DNA of 33,182 bases from Tissierella sp. (lineage in GTDB: Bacteria; Bacillota; Clostridia; Tissierellales; Tissierellaceae): assembly GCA_012735585.1 (NCBI GenBank), contig JAAYGX010000121.1:1-33182 (forward strand), written 5' to 3'. Position 1 is the stretch's first letter, and the number at the start of each line of letters is the position of its first letter. The notes under the pieces are model-generated. The model was not told the origin of the DNA. It ran no database searches and saw only the letters and a list, made by a program, of their open reading frames with translations. This document shows positions 7,283 to 15,960 of this stretch, piece after piece. The position numbers and the translations under genes were made by a program.

Positions 7283-8389
7283 ATGAGTGATGAGTTTTTA
7301 TATGTCCAGATATATAAGGATTTATTTGAAGAGATCAAACAAGAGAAATATAAAATAGGTGACAAGCTTCCAACAGAAAAAGAAGTATCAGAAAAATATA
7401 ATGTAAGTAGAATTACTGCTCAAAGAGCTATGAATATGCTTGTAGATGATGGAATTATAGTTCGATACTCGGGAGTTGGAAGTTTTGTTGCCAGCAAAGA
7501 AGAAAAAATTGAGGACAATGTAAATACAGAAAAGAAAACAATTGGAATGGTTGTAGAGACTATTTGGAATTCTTTTGGGATTGAGGTATTTAATGGGGCC
7601 TATAGAAAAGCAGAAGAACTTGGATATAACTTGGTATTAAAAAAATCTAATGGCAATCAAATTGCTGAAATGAAAGCAATTGAAGAATTGATTCAGATGG
7701 GAGCAAGTGGAATCATTATAATGCCAGTTCATGGTGACTATTATAGTGATAGGATATTAAAATTGTTTGTGGAAGGTTATCCAATTGTGTTCTTAGATAG
7801 ATATTTACATGGGATTCATGTTCCCTTTGTAAGTTCTGATAATATTTTGGCAACTAGTCAAGCTGTATCATACTTTATAAAAAATGGGCATCAACATATA
7901 GGATTGGTAACTGGTTTGGATAAAGAGACTACGACTTTGGATGATAGAAAACAAGGATTTATTCAAAGTATTCTTGAAAGTGGATTACAGATAAATAAAG
8001 AATATATATATGATAAGGTAATGAGTAGATTGCCTGGTCAAGATTATGAAGCAACTTTTAAAAAAATTATAGAGGATATTAAAGAGTTTATTGAATCTAA
8101 TTCAGACATGACAGCCATAATTGCAGCGGAATATGACATTGCCGTATTAGTGAAGAAAGCTATAGAAGATCTAGGCAAAAGTGTTCCAGAAGATATGGAA
8201 ATAATTTGTTTTGATTCGCCTGAGTATATCTTAGGAAACTATCCTTTTACCCATATTAAACAGAATGAAAATGAAATGGGGACAAAAGCAGTAGAGATGT
8301 TAAATCGTGTAATCATTGGAGAAAAGCAAAAGGAAAGAATTTTACTTGATACAGAATTGATTCTGGGTGATAGTACAAAAAACAACTAG
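7283..8389 (+). CDS. GntR-LacI chimeric transcriptional regulator (AraR type)
   Basis: About 368 residues. The N-terminal 70 residues form a GntR winged helix (IYKDLFEEIKQ, then LPTEKEVSEKYNVSR and a wing reading YSGVGSFVAS). A periplasmic-binding-protein-like effector domain of LacI type follows (about residues 85-365), with recognisable TIGMVVE, GIIIMPVHGD, FLDRYLHG and GHQHIGLVTG segments. AraR of Bacillus has this architecture and is released from DNA by sugar. The frame extends upstream to a TTG at 7244, but GGAGG (7270-7274) sits 8 bases before the ATG at 7283, which also gives the usual family N-terminus; ATG 7262 is possible. It probably represses this operon and senses mannose or a mannoside. 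A candidate operator is at 3024-3043. Confidence 0.88.
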   Translation: MSDEFLYVQIYKDLFEEIKQEKYKIGDKLPTEKEVSEKYNVSRITAQRAMNMLVDDGIIVRYSGVGSFVASKEEKIEDNVNTEKKTIGMVVETIWNSFGIEVFNGAYRKAEELGYNLVLKKSNGNQIAEMKAIEELIQMGASGIIIMPVHGDYYSDRILKLFVEGYPIVFLDRYLHGIHVPFVSSDNILATSQAVSYFIKNGHQHIGLVTGLDKETTTLDDRKQGFIQSILESGLQINKEYIYDKVMSRLPGQDYEATFKKIIEDIKEFIESNSDMTAIIAAEYDIAVLVKKAIEDLGKSVPEDMEIICFDSPEYILGNYPFTHIKQNENEMGTKAVEMLNRVIIGEKQKERILLDTELILGDSTKNN

Positions 8390-8419
8390 GATGTTAAATT
8401 AATAAAGAAGGTGAATTGA

Positions 8420-9598
8420 TTGGAACAATGGCAAAAAGAAGACTCGAAGATTTGTTTACACTCACATGAAGATATAGAAGAAAATATAGGAGCGGTAGCA
8501 CCGCCAATATTTCAAACATCCCTTTTCAGCTTTAAAAATTGGGATAAATTTTTAGAGGGTATTACAAGTGAGAGAGAACATTATGTTTATACTAGAGGAG
8601 TCAATCCAACTGTAAAAATTTTAGAAGATAAATTAGCTCAGCTTGAAAGAGGAGAAAAGTGTAAATGCTTCGCTTCAGGTATTGCAGCAATAAGTGCTAC
8701 AATATTTACCCTTGTTAAAAAAGGTGATCATATATTGTTCGTAAATAATATATATGGACCAGCAGTAAGCTATGCAGATGTATTAGAAAAATTTGACGTT
8801 GAGTATACAAACATATTTATCGACGATGCCTCTGAAATAGAGAATCATATAAAGTCAAATACTAGACTCATATACTTAGAAAGTCCATCAACAATGAATT
8901 TTGATGTTATAGACTTAAGAAAAGCAGCTGATATCGCAAAATCAAGAAATATATTAACTGCAATTGATAATACGTGGGCTACACCCTTATATCAAAAACC
9001 AATTATACATGGTATAGATATTGTACTGCATTCATGTACAAAATTTATTGCTGGCCATAGTGATACACTAGGTGGAGCAGTGATATCTAGCTATGACATA
9101 GTAGATGAAATATTTAAGGTAGGCCATCAATTTGGTGGAGCAGTTTTGGGGCCTATCGATGCTTGGCTAACTCTCCGAGGACTTAGGACCTTAAGACAAA
9201 GATTAGGATATCAAAAAACCTCTGTTGAAAAAATTGTAGGTATGTTAAAAGACAATCCTAAGATAAATAAAATAAATCATCCTTTGTTGCTAGAGGGCGA
9301 TAAAAAGAAAATATATGAAAAACAGACTTGTGGATATACAAGCTTATTAAGCATAGATATGGATTTTAAAGATTATGATGAACTTAGAGATTTTATGAAC
9401 TCGTTTAAAGTATTTAAACTGGGTGTAAGTTGGGGAGGTTTTGAGAGTTTAATAACCTCGGCAAATTATAACAAGAATTCAGAGGACTTGGAAGAAAGAC
9501 ATATCTCTAATAACCTAATTAGAATATATATAGGATTAGAGGATACAGAGATATTGATGGAAGATTTAGAGAATGCTTTTAAAACTTTAAGTAAATAG
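8420..9598 (+). CDS. Cys/Met metabolism PLP-dependent enzyme (cystathionine gamma-synthase/lyase family)
   Basis: A 392-residue fold-type I PLP enzyme. It has the N-terminal YTRGVNPT substrate/cofactor segment, CFASGIAAISA, the cofactor-binding Asp in AIDNTWATP, and the Schiff-base lysine Lys208 in HSCTKFIAGHSD. The family covers cystathionine gamma-synthase, beta- and gamma-lyases and methionine gamma-lyase, and the exact reaction cannot be read from these motifs. Length is normal. TTG 8420 is chosen because AGAAGGTGA lies just upstream. It sits between the regulator and a peptidase, so a degradative lyase acting on a sulfur or hydroxy amino acid freed from an imported conjugate fits better than biosynthesis. 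That choice is inference. Confidence 0.85.
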   Translation: MEQWQKEDSKICLHSHEDIEENIGAVAPPIFQTSLFSFKNWDKFLEGITSEREHYVYTRGVNPTVKILEDKLAQLERGEKCKCFASGIAAISATIFTLVKKGDHILFVNNIYGPAVSYADVLEKFDVEYTNIFIDDASEIENHIKSNTRLIYLESPSTMNFDVIDLRKAADIAKSRNILTAIDNTWATPLYQKPIIHGIDIVLHSCTKFIAGHSDTLGGAVISSYDIVDEIFKVGHQFGGAVLGPIDAWLTLRGLRTLRQRLGYQKTSVEKIVGMLKDNPKINKINHPLLLEGDKKKIYEKQTCGYTSLLSIDMDFKDYDELRDFMNSFKVFKLGVSWGGFESLITSANYNKNSEDLEERHISNNLIRIYIGLEDTEILMEDLENAFKTLSK

Positions 9599-9650
9599 GC
9601 ATATAAAAACAACTTTATTAGTACTATATTTCAAGATAAGGGGACAAGTT

Positions 9651-10724
9651 ATGAATATAGATTATGGATTTATTAAGAGTTTAACTCAGGTTAATGGAAT
9701 ATCTGGACATGAAGGTAAAGTTGCCAAATTAATGTACGACCAACTAAAAGATTATAGCGACGATGTAGATTTTGATAATTTAGGTAGCATTATTTTCAAA
9801 AAGAAATCCCGTGAAGGTGCTGTTAAAGTGATGATAGCTGCACACTTAGATCAAATAGGGTTTTTGATTTCTTATATTGATGATCAAGGATTTTGTTTTA
9901 TAAAACCAATTGGTGGATGGTGGCCAGCTCAGCTAATGACACAGGAAGTATGTGTTACAACAGAAGAAGGCAAAGAGTATATAGGGGTTATAGGCCATAA
10001 ACCTTCAAAAAACCTATCAAAGAAAGAGAGAATAGAGTTTACAGATTTATTTATTGATTTTGGTGTAAAGGATAAAGAAGAATTATTGTCCTATGGTATA
10101 AAGGTGGGGGATCCATTGACTCCTGTTTCATCTTACAAACCACTATGTAACGAAAGATATGTAGCTACTAAAGCCTGGGATAATAGAGTTGGCTGTGCAA
10201 TAATTGCGGAGCTATTGAAAAATGTATCTGATAAAGAATTACCGTGTGAACTATATTTAGTTGCAACTGTTCAAGAAGAGGTTGGTCTACGTGGTGCAAA
10301 GACAGCGGCACAAAAAATCAACCCAGACATATGCATTTCCATAGATATAGGATCATATGGAGATACACCTGGATGTGAAAAATATGAATCTACACTTACT
10401 TTAGGGGAAGGCCCATCAATTGCATTTTTAGAAGCTACAGCTATTGGAAATAGAAAGCTAATCTCCTTTACAAAAGATATAGCAAAGAAAAATGAAATAC
10501 CATATCAAACAGATATTATGTTGGGTGGTGGAACAGATACCGGTGAAATGCATAAGGTTTATGATGGTGCAGTGCCATTAAGTATATCTATTCCAACAAG
10601 ATATGGTCATAGCCATAATAGTATTATTCATCTAGATGATCTAGAAAATTCAGTAAAACTTTTGACTCATCTTGTAAATAAGTTGGATAATGAGGATCTA
10701 AAGGAATTTAAAAGAGTATTTTAA
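9651..10724 (+). CDS. M42 family zinc aminopeptidase (FrvX/glutamyl aminopeptidase-like)
   Basis: A 357-residue cytoplasmic di-metal peptidase with all ligands and catalytic residues in place: His65 and Asp67 (AAHLDQIGF), bridging Asp177 (AWDNRVG), general base Glu209 and ligand Glu210 (QEEVGLRG), Asp232 (SIDIGSYGD) and His320 (RYGHSH). M42 enzymes form large tetrahedral 12-mers that trim short peptides from the N-terminus; they were often labelled endoglucanase M or cellulase in error. The start ATG has AAGGGGAC upstream. Next to an Opp-type importer its simplest job is to digest imported peptide or the peptide part of a glycopeptide. Confidence 0.92.
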   Translation: MNIDYGFIKSLTQVNGISGHEGKVAKLMYDQLKDYSDDVDFDNLGSIIFKKKSREGAVKVMIAAHLDQIGFLISYIDDQGFCFIKPIGGWWPAQLMTQEVCVTTEEGKEYIGVIGHKPSKNLSKKERIEFTDLFIDFGVKDKEELLSYGIKVGDPLTPVSSYKPLCNERYVATKAWDNRVGCAIIAELLKNVSDKELPCELYLVATVQEEVGLRGAKTAAQKINPDICISIDIGSYGDTPGCEKYESTLTLGEGPSIAFLEATAIGNRKLISFTKDIAKKNEIPYQTDIMLGGGTDTGEMHKVYDGAVPLSISIPTRYGHSHNSIIHLDDLENSVKLLTHLVNKLDNEDLKEFKRVF

Positions 10725-10772
10725 AGATGATCTAAGAGATTACAGGAAATATAAGAATGAAAGGATGATCTT

Positions 10773-11633
10773 ATGAAACTATTGGGATCAATAGAAACAG
10801 GCGGAACTAAAATTGTTTGTGCAGTTGGCTACAAAAGTGGACAAGTAATAGAAACAATTACTATTCCGACATCAAGTCCTGAGATTAATATTCCTGAAAT
10901 AGTAGAGTTTTTTAAAGGAAAGGATATATCGGCTCTAGGTATAGGAAGCTTCGGTCCAATAGATACAATAGAGGATTCTCCCAGCTATGGTAAGATATCA
11001 AACACTCCAAAGCTACCATGGGTTAACTTTGATTTAATATCTGCTTTAAGGGATGGGCTATCTGGTATACCTATGAAATTAGTAACAGACGTAAATGAAG
11101 CTGCCATAGGAGAATATTATTTAGGTGCAGGAAAAGAACATAAATCACTATTGTATATTACTGTTGGTACTGGAATAGGTGCTGGATATATATCAGATAA
11201 TAGTTTACTGGAAGGGTTTTCTTCGCCGGAAATGGGACATATATTAATTGAAAAAGTCTCAAGAGATAACTATGAAGGGTCTTGTCCGTATCACGGAGAC
11301 AAATGTCTAGAGGGATTAGCGTCTGGAACGGCCATAGAAGGTAGATGGAAAAATAAAGGTTTTGAACTAAGAGATAAAATGGAAGTATGGGAATTGGAGG
11401 CAGAATACTTAGCTAAAGCATTGACAAATTATATATATATTTTAGCCCCTGAAGTGATAGTGATGGGTGGAGGAATTATGAAACAAAAAATAATTTTCAA
11501 ACTTATAGAAAATAGTTTAAACAAGATAGTTAATAATTATATGGATCTTAACAAAGTTAAAATAGTATCACCGGCATTAGGAGATAGGTCGGGAATAATA
11601 GGAGGACTAATACTAGCAAGTAAGATAGTATGA
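10773..11633 (+). CDS. ROK family sugar kinase (fructokinase/mannokinase, GmuE-like)
   Basis: A 286-residue ROK kinase. The N-terminal phosphate-binding motif is GSIETGGTK. A middle TDVNEAAIGEY segment carries the sugar-binding Asp. The ATP site is TVGTGIGAGY, followed by EMGH with His156 and the zinc site CPYHGDKCLEG (Cys171, His174, Cys178). This resembles the Bacillus YdhR/GmuE fructokinase, whose gene lies beside a mannose-6-phosphate isomerase in the glucomannan operon, the same pairing as here. Members of this group phosphorylate fructose and often mannose at C6. With GH38 and ManA downstream, mannose released by the mannosidase is the expected substrate. Ribosome site AAAGGATG precedes the ATG. 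Confidence 0.88.
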   Translation: MKLLGSIETGGTKIVCAVGYKSGQVIETITIPTSSPEINIPEIVEFFKGKDISALGIGSFGPIDTIEDSPSYGKISNTPKLPWVNFDLISALRDGLSGIPMKLVTDVNEAAIGEYYLGAGKEHKSLLYITVGTGIGAGYISDNSLLEGFSSPEMGHILIEKVSRDNYEGSCPYHGDKCLEGLASGTAIEGRWKNKGFELRDKMEVWELEAEYLAKALTNYIYILAPEVIVMGGGIMKQKIIFKLIENSLNKIVNNYMDLNKVKIVSPALGDRSGIIGGLILASKIV

Positions 11634-11665
11634 AATACTTATAAAATATTATAGGGGGGACTCAA

Positions 11666-14600
11666 ATGTACTTTTCATTACAAAGAATTCAAAAAATATG
11701 TGATGAATTAAAGGATTGTGTATATGAAGAGCATGTAGCTATTGAAGATTTTAAATTTACAGTTGGCAACTTCTTAAGTGTAGAGGAAGCGAACAAGGCA
11801 GAAGAATGGCGTGACTATAAGGCTGGAGATCTATGGGGTGGTAAAGACTATCATTCTTGGATGAAGACCTCAGTAATTATACCAGAGCATTTTCAGGGTA
11901 AAAATGTAGCAGTAAGATTTTTTTCAGATGGAAATGGCTGGAATGCATCCAATCCCCAATTTATACTTTATGTGAATGAAAAGCTTATCCAGGGATTAGA
12001 TATAAATCATAGTGAAGTAATCTTAAGTGAATCTGCAAATGCTGGACAAGAATACAAAGTTGATTTACATGCATATTCTGGAACCTTAAGTGATAAAAAA
12101 AGTATAATCAAGGGAACTATATCTACAGTAAATTTAGATACGAGAAAGCTATATTTCAATCTGCAAGTACCAATCTGGGTATGTGAAAAGTTGGATAGTG
12201 AAGATAAAAGAAGAATTGAAATGCTTCAAGTGCTAAATGATGCTGTAAATATAATAGACTTAAGAAAACCATATTCAAAAGATTATTATGATAGTATAAA
12301 AAAGGCAAATGACTACCTAGAAATAGAATTTTATGAAAAACTATGCGGCCATGATGAAGTCATTGCAACATGCGTGGGCCATACGCACATAGATGTAGCA
12401 TGGCAATGGACAGTAGCGCAAACAAGGGAAAAAGTAGCTCGTAGTTTTTCCACTGTATTGAATCTAATGGATCAATATCCAGAATACGTATTTATGTCTT
12501 CTCAGCCTGTATTGTATAAATTTTTAAAAGAGGATTATCCAGAACTATATGAGAAGGTAAAAGAAAGAGTAAGAGAAGGACGTTGGGAACCGGAAGGAAG
12601 TATGTGGGTGGAACCTGATTGTAACGTGACTTCAGGTGAATCCCTTGTAAGACAATTACTATATGGTAAAAGATTCTTTAAAGAAGAGTTTGATGTAGAT
12701 ACAGAAGTATTATGGTTACCAGATGTATTTGGCTATTCAGCAGCTTTGCCACAAATACTTAAAAAATCAGATGTAAATTACTTTATGACCATTAAAATTT
12801 CATGGAATCAATTTAATAAAATGCCTTATGATACATTCATGTGGAGAGGTATTGATGGTACAGAGATATTAACCCATTTTATGACAACTAGAGCGCCATA
12901 TCATAGCCCAGAGTCACATTCTACAACATATAATGGACAGATTCATCCTGGAGCAATTATTGGAGCATGGGATAGATACCAACAAAAGAACCTGAGCAAT
13001 GATGTATTAGTTGCCTATGGGTATGGAGATGGTGGTGGAGGACCTACATTTGAAATGCTTGAAGTAGCGAAGAGAATGGAAAAAGGTATACCAGGAAGTC
13101 CAAAGGTGAATTTAGGAAACTCCTTAGATTACTTTAAAAAATTAGAAAAAACAGTAGAGGATAATAAAGAACTGCCTAAGTGGGTAGGTGAACTATATCT
13201 TGAATACCATAGGGGTACTTATACTTCAATGGGTAAGAACAAAAGAGACAACAGATTGTGTGAAAATCTATATACATCACTAGAAAAGCTAAGTATATTG
13301 GGTATGGAATTAGGTAAAGAATATCCACAAAGAAATATAAATTCAGCATGGGAAACAATATTACTTAATCAATTCCATGATATCTTACCTGGAACATCAA
13401 TAAAAGAAGTATATGAAGTTACAGAGGAAGAGTACAAGAATCTGTTAGTTAATGGTAGGGATATGATGAATAATCTTACAAATCATATTGCATCAAATAT
13501 AAATATTGAAGATGATTCAGTAGTGGTATTTAATCCAGGTGGATATATAAGAAATGATATTGTAGAATTTGATTATGAAGATAATCTAGATGGATTGGTA
13601 GTAGTAGATGGAAATGTGGAAAGACCATGTCAAAGAATTGAGGATGGAAAATACATATTCTATGCAGAAAACTTACCTGCCAATGGATATAAGACATTTA
13701 AACTCATAAAATCAAATACAAAATTTGAAAATATTAATCTAACGGAAAGAAATGCAGAAAATAAATTCTTTAATATAAAGTTTGATGATAAGGGTCAAAT
13801 AGAGTCATTAGTTGATAAAAGGGTGAATAGAGAAATTTTAAAAGATGGAGAAAGAGCGAATGTTCTTCAGGCCTTTGAAGACAAGCCGATGAATTGGGAT
13901 TGTTGGGATATAGATATTTACTACAAAGAAAAAATGTGGCTAGTAGATGATGTTGAATCTTTAGAAGTAACAGAGGTGGGACCGGTTAGAAGTACCCTAA
14001 GAATCATTAGGAACTTTGTAGACTCACAAATTATACAAGATATTCATATTTATAATGATATAGATAAAATAGACTTTGCAGCATATGTAGACTGGAAACA
14101 GCATCAAGTACTATTAAAGGCAGCATTCCCAGTAGATTTAAATACTAGTGAAGCAACTTATGAAATACAATATGGTAACGTAACTAGATCTACCCACAAT
14201 AATACATCTTGGGATGTAGCGCAATTTGAAACTTGTGGCCAAAGATGGGTGGATTTATCTGAGGGAGATTATGGAGTAAGTTTATTAAATGATAGTAAGT
14301 ATGGTCACGATATCAAAGATGGATTAATGAGACTAACACTTATTAAATCAGGAATATCTGTAAATCCAATATCTGATAGAGAAGAGCATAGGTTCAAATA
14401 CTCACTATATCCTCATAAAGGAACTTGGAAAGAAAGTGAAACGGTTAGTATGGGCTACAATATCAATACACCTTTATTAGCTGTAGTAGAAGGCCAACAT
14501 GATGGAAGTTTGGATAATGAATTTTCAATAGCAAATGTGGTATCAAACAAGGAAAATGTCATCATTGAAGCAATGAAAAAGGCTGAAGATGACGACTCTA

Positions 14601-14788
14601 TCATAGTGAGGATGTATGAATACAAGAATATGAGAAGTAAAGTAAAGTTCAATATATTTAAGGACATAGTGAGTGTTACGGAGTGTAATTTAATGGAGAG
14701 GGACATGGAGAGTGTAGACTTTGAAGGAAACTCCTTTGAATTTGATATAAATCCTTATGAAATAAAGACATTCAAAATTAACCTTTAA
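11666..14788 (+). CDS. Glycoside hydrolase family 38 alpha-mannosidase
   Basis: A 1040-residue enzyme with no signal peptide, so cytoplasmic. The N-terminal 230 residues are the extra beta domain common in bacterial and vacuolar-type GH38 enzymes. The catalytic domain opens with GHTHIDVAW (zinc ligands His239-or-His241 and Asp243), and the nucleophile is Asp353 in LPDVFGYSAALPQ, also a zinc ligand. NQFHDILPGTSI marks the conserved end of the catalytic region. The C-terminal half is the usual beta-sandwich. Length is typical. It removes alpha-linked mannose with retention; the linkage preference is not readable. A GGGGGG-rich ribosome site precedes the ATG. It supplies mannose to the ROK kinase upstream and the isomerase downstream. 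Confidence 0.93.
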   Translation: MYFSLQRIQKICDELKDCVYEEHVAIEDFKFTVGNFLSVEEANKAEEWRDYKAGDLWGGKDYHSWMKTSVIIPEHFQGKNVAVRFFSDGNGWNASNPQFILYVNEKLIQGLDINHSEVILSESANAGQEYKVDLHAYSGTLSDKKSIIKGTISTVNLDTRKLYFNLQVPIWVCEKLDSEDKRRIEMLQVLNDAVNIIDLRKPYSKDYYDSIKKANDYLEIEFYEKLCGHDEVIATCVGHTHIDVAWQWTVAQTREKVARSFSTVLNLMDQYPEYVFMSSQPVLYKFLKEDYPELYEKVKERVREGRWEPEGSMWVEPDCNVTSGESLVRQLLYGKRFFKEEFDVDTEVLWLPDVFGYSAALPQILKKSDVNYFMTIKISWNQFNKMPYDTFMWRGIDGTEILTHFMTTRAPYHSPESHSTTYNGQIHPGAIIGAWDRYQQKNLSNDVLVAYGYGDGGGGPTFEMLEVAKRMEKGIPGSPKVNLGNSLDYFKKLEKTVEDNKELPKWVGELYLEYHRGTYTSMGKNKRDNRLCENLYTSLEKLSILGMELGKEYPQRNINSAWETILLNQFHDILPGTSIKEVYEVTEEEYKNLLVNGRDMMNNLTNHIASNINIEDDSVVVFNPGGYIRNDIVEFDYEDNLDGLVVVDGNVERPCQRIEDGKYIFYAENLPANGYKTFKLIKSNTKFENINLTERNAENKFFNIKFDDKGQIESLVDKRVNREILKDGERANVLQAFEDKPMNWDCWDIDIYYKEKMWLVDDVESLEVTEVGPVRSTLRIIRNFVDSQIIQDIHIYNDIDKIDFAAYVDWKQHQVLLKAAFPVDLNTSEATYEIQYGNVTRSTHNNTSWDVAQFETCGQRWVDLSEGDYGVSLLNDSKYGHDIKDGLMRLTLIKSGISVNPISDREEHRFKYSLYPHKGTWKESETVSMGYNINTPLLAVVEGQHDGSLDNEFSIANVVSNKENVIIEAMKKAEDDDSIIVRMYEYKNMRSKVKFNIFKDIVSVTECNLMERDMESVDFEGNSFEFDINPYEIKTFKINL

Positions 14789-14817
14789 AGAGTATGAAAT
14801 TTAATGGAGGGATAGAT

Positions 14818-15798
14818 GTGTCATTGTACCCATTAAAATTTAAAAGTCTGTATTATGAAAAAGTTTGGGGTGCAGACGAATTTAAGATACCACGTGAAAA
14901 TGTGCCTAAAGGAAACATTGGGGAGTCTTGGGATATAGCTTGCCATCCCAATGGAATGAGTATAGTTAAAAATGGAGCATATAAAGGCATGTCCTTGGAA
15001 GAATTAATAAGAGCTAAAGGGGAAGACTTGATTGGTAATAAAATAAACAAAGACAAGTTTCCTTTGTTAGTTAAGATATTAAATACCAGTGCAAGACTTT
15101 CAGTACAAGTTCACCCTGGAGATGAATATGCCCTTATAAATGAAGGGGAAATGGGAAAAACTGAGGCATGGTATATACTAGATGCTGAGGAAGACGCTAA
15201 TATAATAGTTGGTACAAATAATTGTACTAAAGATGAATTCATACAATCGATTGCTGAAGGTACAATTGAGAATCGTATGAATAGTATAAAAGTAAAAAAA
15301 GGGGATGTTTACTTTATTAAAAGTGGATTAGTTCATGCAATAGGAGCAGGTATAATGCTAATAGAAGTCCAGCAAAATAGTGATACTACTTATAGGGTAT
15401 ATGATTATGGTAGAGATAGAGAACTTCATATAGAAAAGGCTTTAGAAGTAATAGATTTTGAACTTGTAGGCAAGGGACGTAATGGAATATTTGTAGCGGG
15501 AGATAACTATGATAAAACCTATTATTGTTTAAATGAACATTTTTCTTTAGAACTTTATGATATCAAAAGAAGTCTATCAGAAACAAGTGATACAGAAAGG
15601 TTTTTTATCTTTACCTGTGTAGAGAACAGTGGGATAATAAAGCATAAAAACGGCCAAGAAGAAATCAATATAGGTGATAGTATACTTATCCCAGCCAAAT
15701 TAGGAGACTATGAAATTATAGGAAATTTAAAGTTGTTGAAAACTTATTTACCTGATGTATCTCAAGTTGAAAAGGAGATATTGGAATATACTAAATAA
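14818..15798 (+). CDS. manA: Mannose-6-phosphate isomerase (type I, Bacillus-like)
   Basis: About 326 residues, normal for the short Gram-positive form. Conserved features are KVWGADEFK near the N-terminus, GESWDIACHPNG, the zinc-binding SVQVHPGDEYA (Gln97, His99), GKTEAWY with its ligand Glu, and GLVHAIGAG with the last His. It interconverts mannose-6-phosphate and fructose-6-phosphate, feeding glycolysis. An in-frame ATG exists at 14794, but GGAGGG (14806-14811) sits 6 bases before GTG 14818, which also gives the normal N-terminus (SLYPLKFKSLYYEKVWG). It is the last gene of the operon; its stop codon overlaps the start of repeat copy 2, whose hairpin ends the transcript. Confidence 0.92.
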   Translation: MSLYPLKFKSLYYEKVWGADEFKIPRENVPKGNIGESWDIACHPNGMSIVKNGAYKGMSLEELIRAKGEDLIGNKINKDKFPLLVKILNTSARLSVQVHPGDEYALINEGEMGKTEAWYILDAEEDANIIVGTNNCTKDEFIQSIAEGTIENRMNSIKVKKGDVYFIKSGLVHAIGAGIMLIEVQQNSDTTYRVYDYGRDRELHIEKALEVIDFELVGKGRNGIFVAGDNYDKTYYCLNEHFSLELYDIKRSLSETSDTERFFIFTCVENSGIIKHKNGQEEINIGDSILIPAKLGDYEIIGNLKLLKTYLPDVSQVEKEILEYTK

Positions 15799-15894
15799 GA
15801 GAAGAACAAGTACTACAAGTAATCCACAATGAAAATGGAACACTAACATTTTAATAGGATAAAAACAAAAACCCTGGGTAACTAGGGTTTTTGT
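15797..15894 (+). repeat. 98-bp direct repeat, copy 2 (detached ypeB tail plus terminator)
   Basis: This copy begins inside the manA stop codon and carries an 18-codon ypeB end, its stop and terminator, with no gene in front. It keeps the same amino-acid sequence as copy 1 (one synonymous change) and an intact hairpin, so it does not look like a decaying pseudogene fragment. It probably survives because it terminates the island operon, or because it entered as the tail of another ypeB allele. Confidence 0.93.
15867..15892. terminator. Rho-independent terminator of the island operon (copy of the ypeB terminator)
   Basis: The stem AAAAACCCTGG / CTAGGGTTTTT with a GTAA tetraloop contains one G-U pair where copy 1 has G-C. 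A T-run follows. It lies 68 bases after the manA stop. Confidence 0.88.
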
Positions 15895-15900
15895 CGTCCC

Positions 15901-15929
15901 TTTACTAATATGTAAAACTAATGTAAAAT
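15901..15929 (+). promoter_or_regulatory. Possible promoter of the LTA-synthase pair
   Basis: TTTACT and TAAAAT are 17 bp apart, directly after the terminator and about 30 bases before the first LTA-synthase gene. Both boxes are imperfect, and the region is AT-rich enough for chance matches. Confidence 0.4.
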
Positions 15930-15960
15930 ATATAGTATTAAAAATCAAGGAGGTGCAGCT

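Larger units (their letters stand above)
668..15796. mobile_element. Putative 15.1-kb catabolic island bracketed by 98-bp direct repeats
   Basis: The segment between the two copies of the ypeB-tail repeat contains exactly one functional unit: transporter, regulator and catabolic enzymes for an alpha-mannoside or mannosyl-peptide. On the left it begins at the binding-protein stop codon (673); on the right it ends within the manA stop codon (15796-15798). No integrase, transposase or short terminal inverted repeat was found inside. The direct-repeat bracketing at a gene's 3' end is what site-specific integration or duplication-linked insertion would leave, but the mechanism is inferred. Genes on either side (ypeB; LTA synthases) are housekeeping envelope or spore genes. 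Confidence 0.5.

Noticed and set aside
9651-10724. Endoglucanase (cellulase M) for the M42 gene
   Set aside because: This is a historical misannotation of the family; the zinc ligands and catalytic Glu are those of aminopeptidases.
14794-14817. ATG 14794 as start of manA
   Set aside because: No ribosome site precedes it; the GGAGGG lies inside this stretch and serves GTG 14818.
15797-15857. Detached ypeB tail as a pseudogene
   Set aside because: Only 18 codons are present with no start and no decay. It is better described as a repeat copy with a working terminator.
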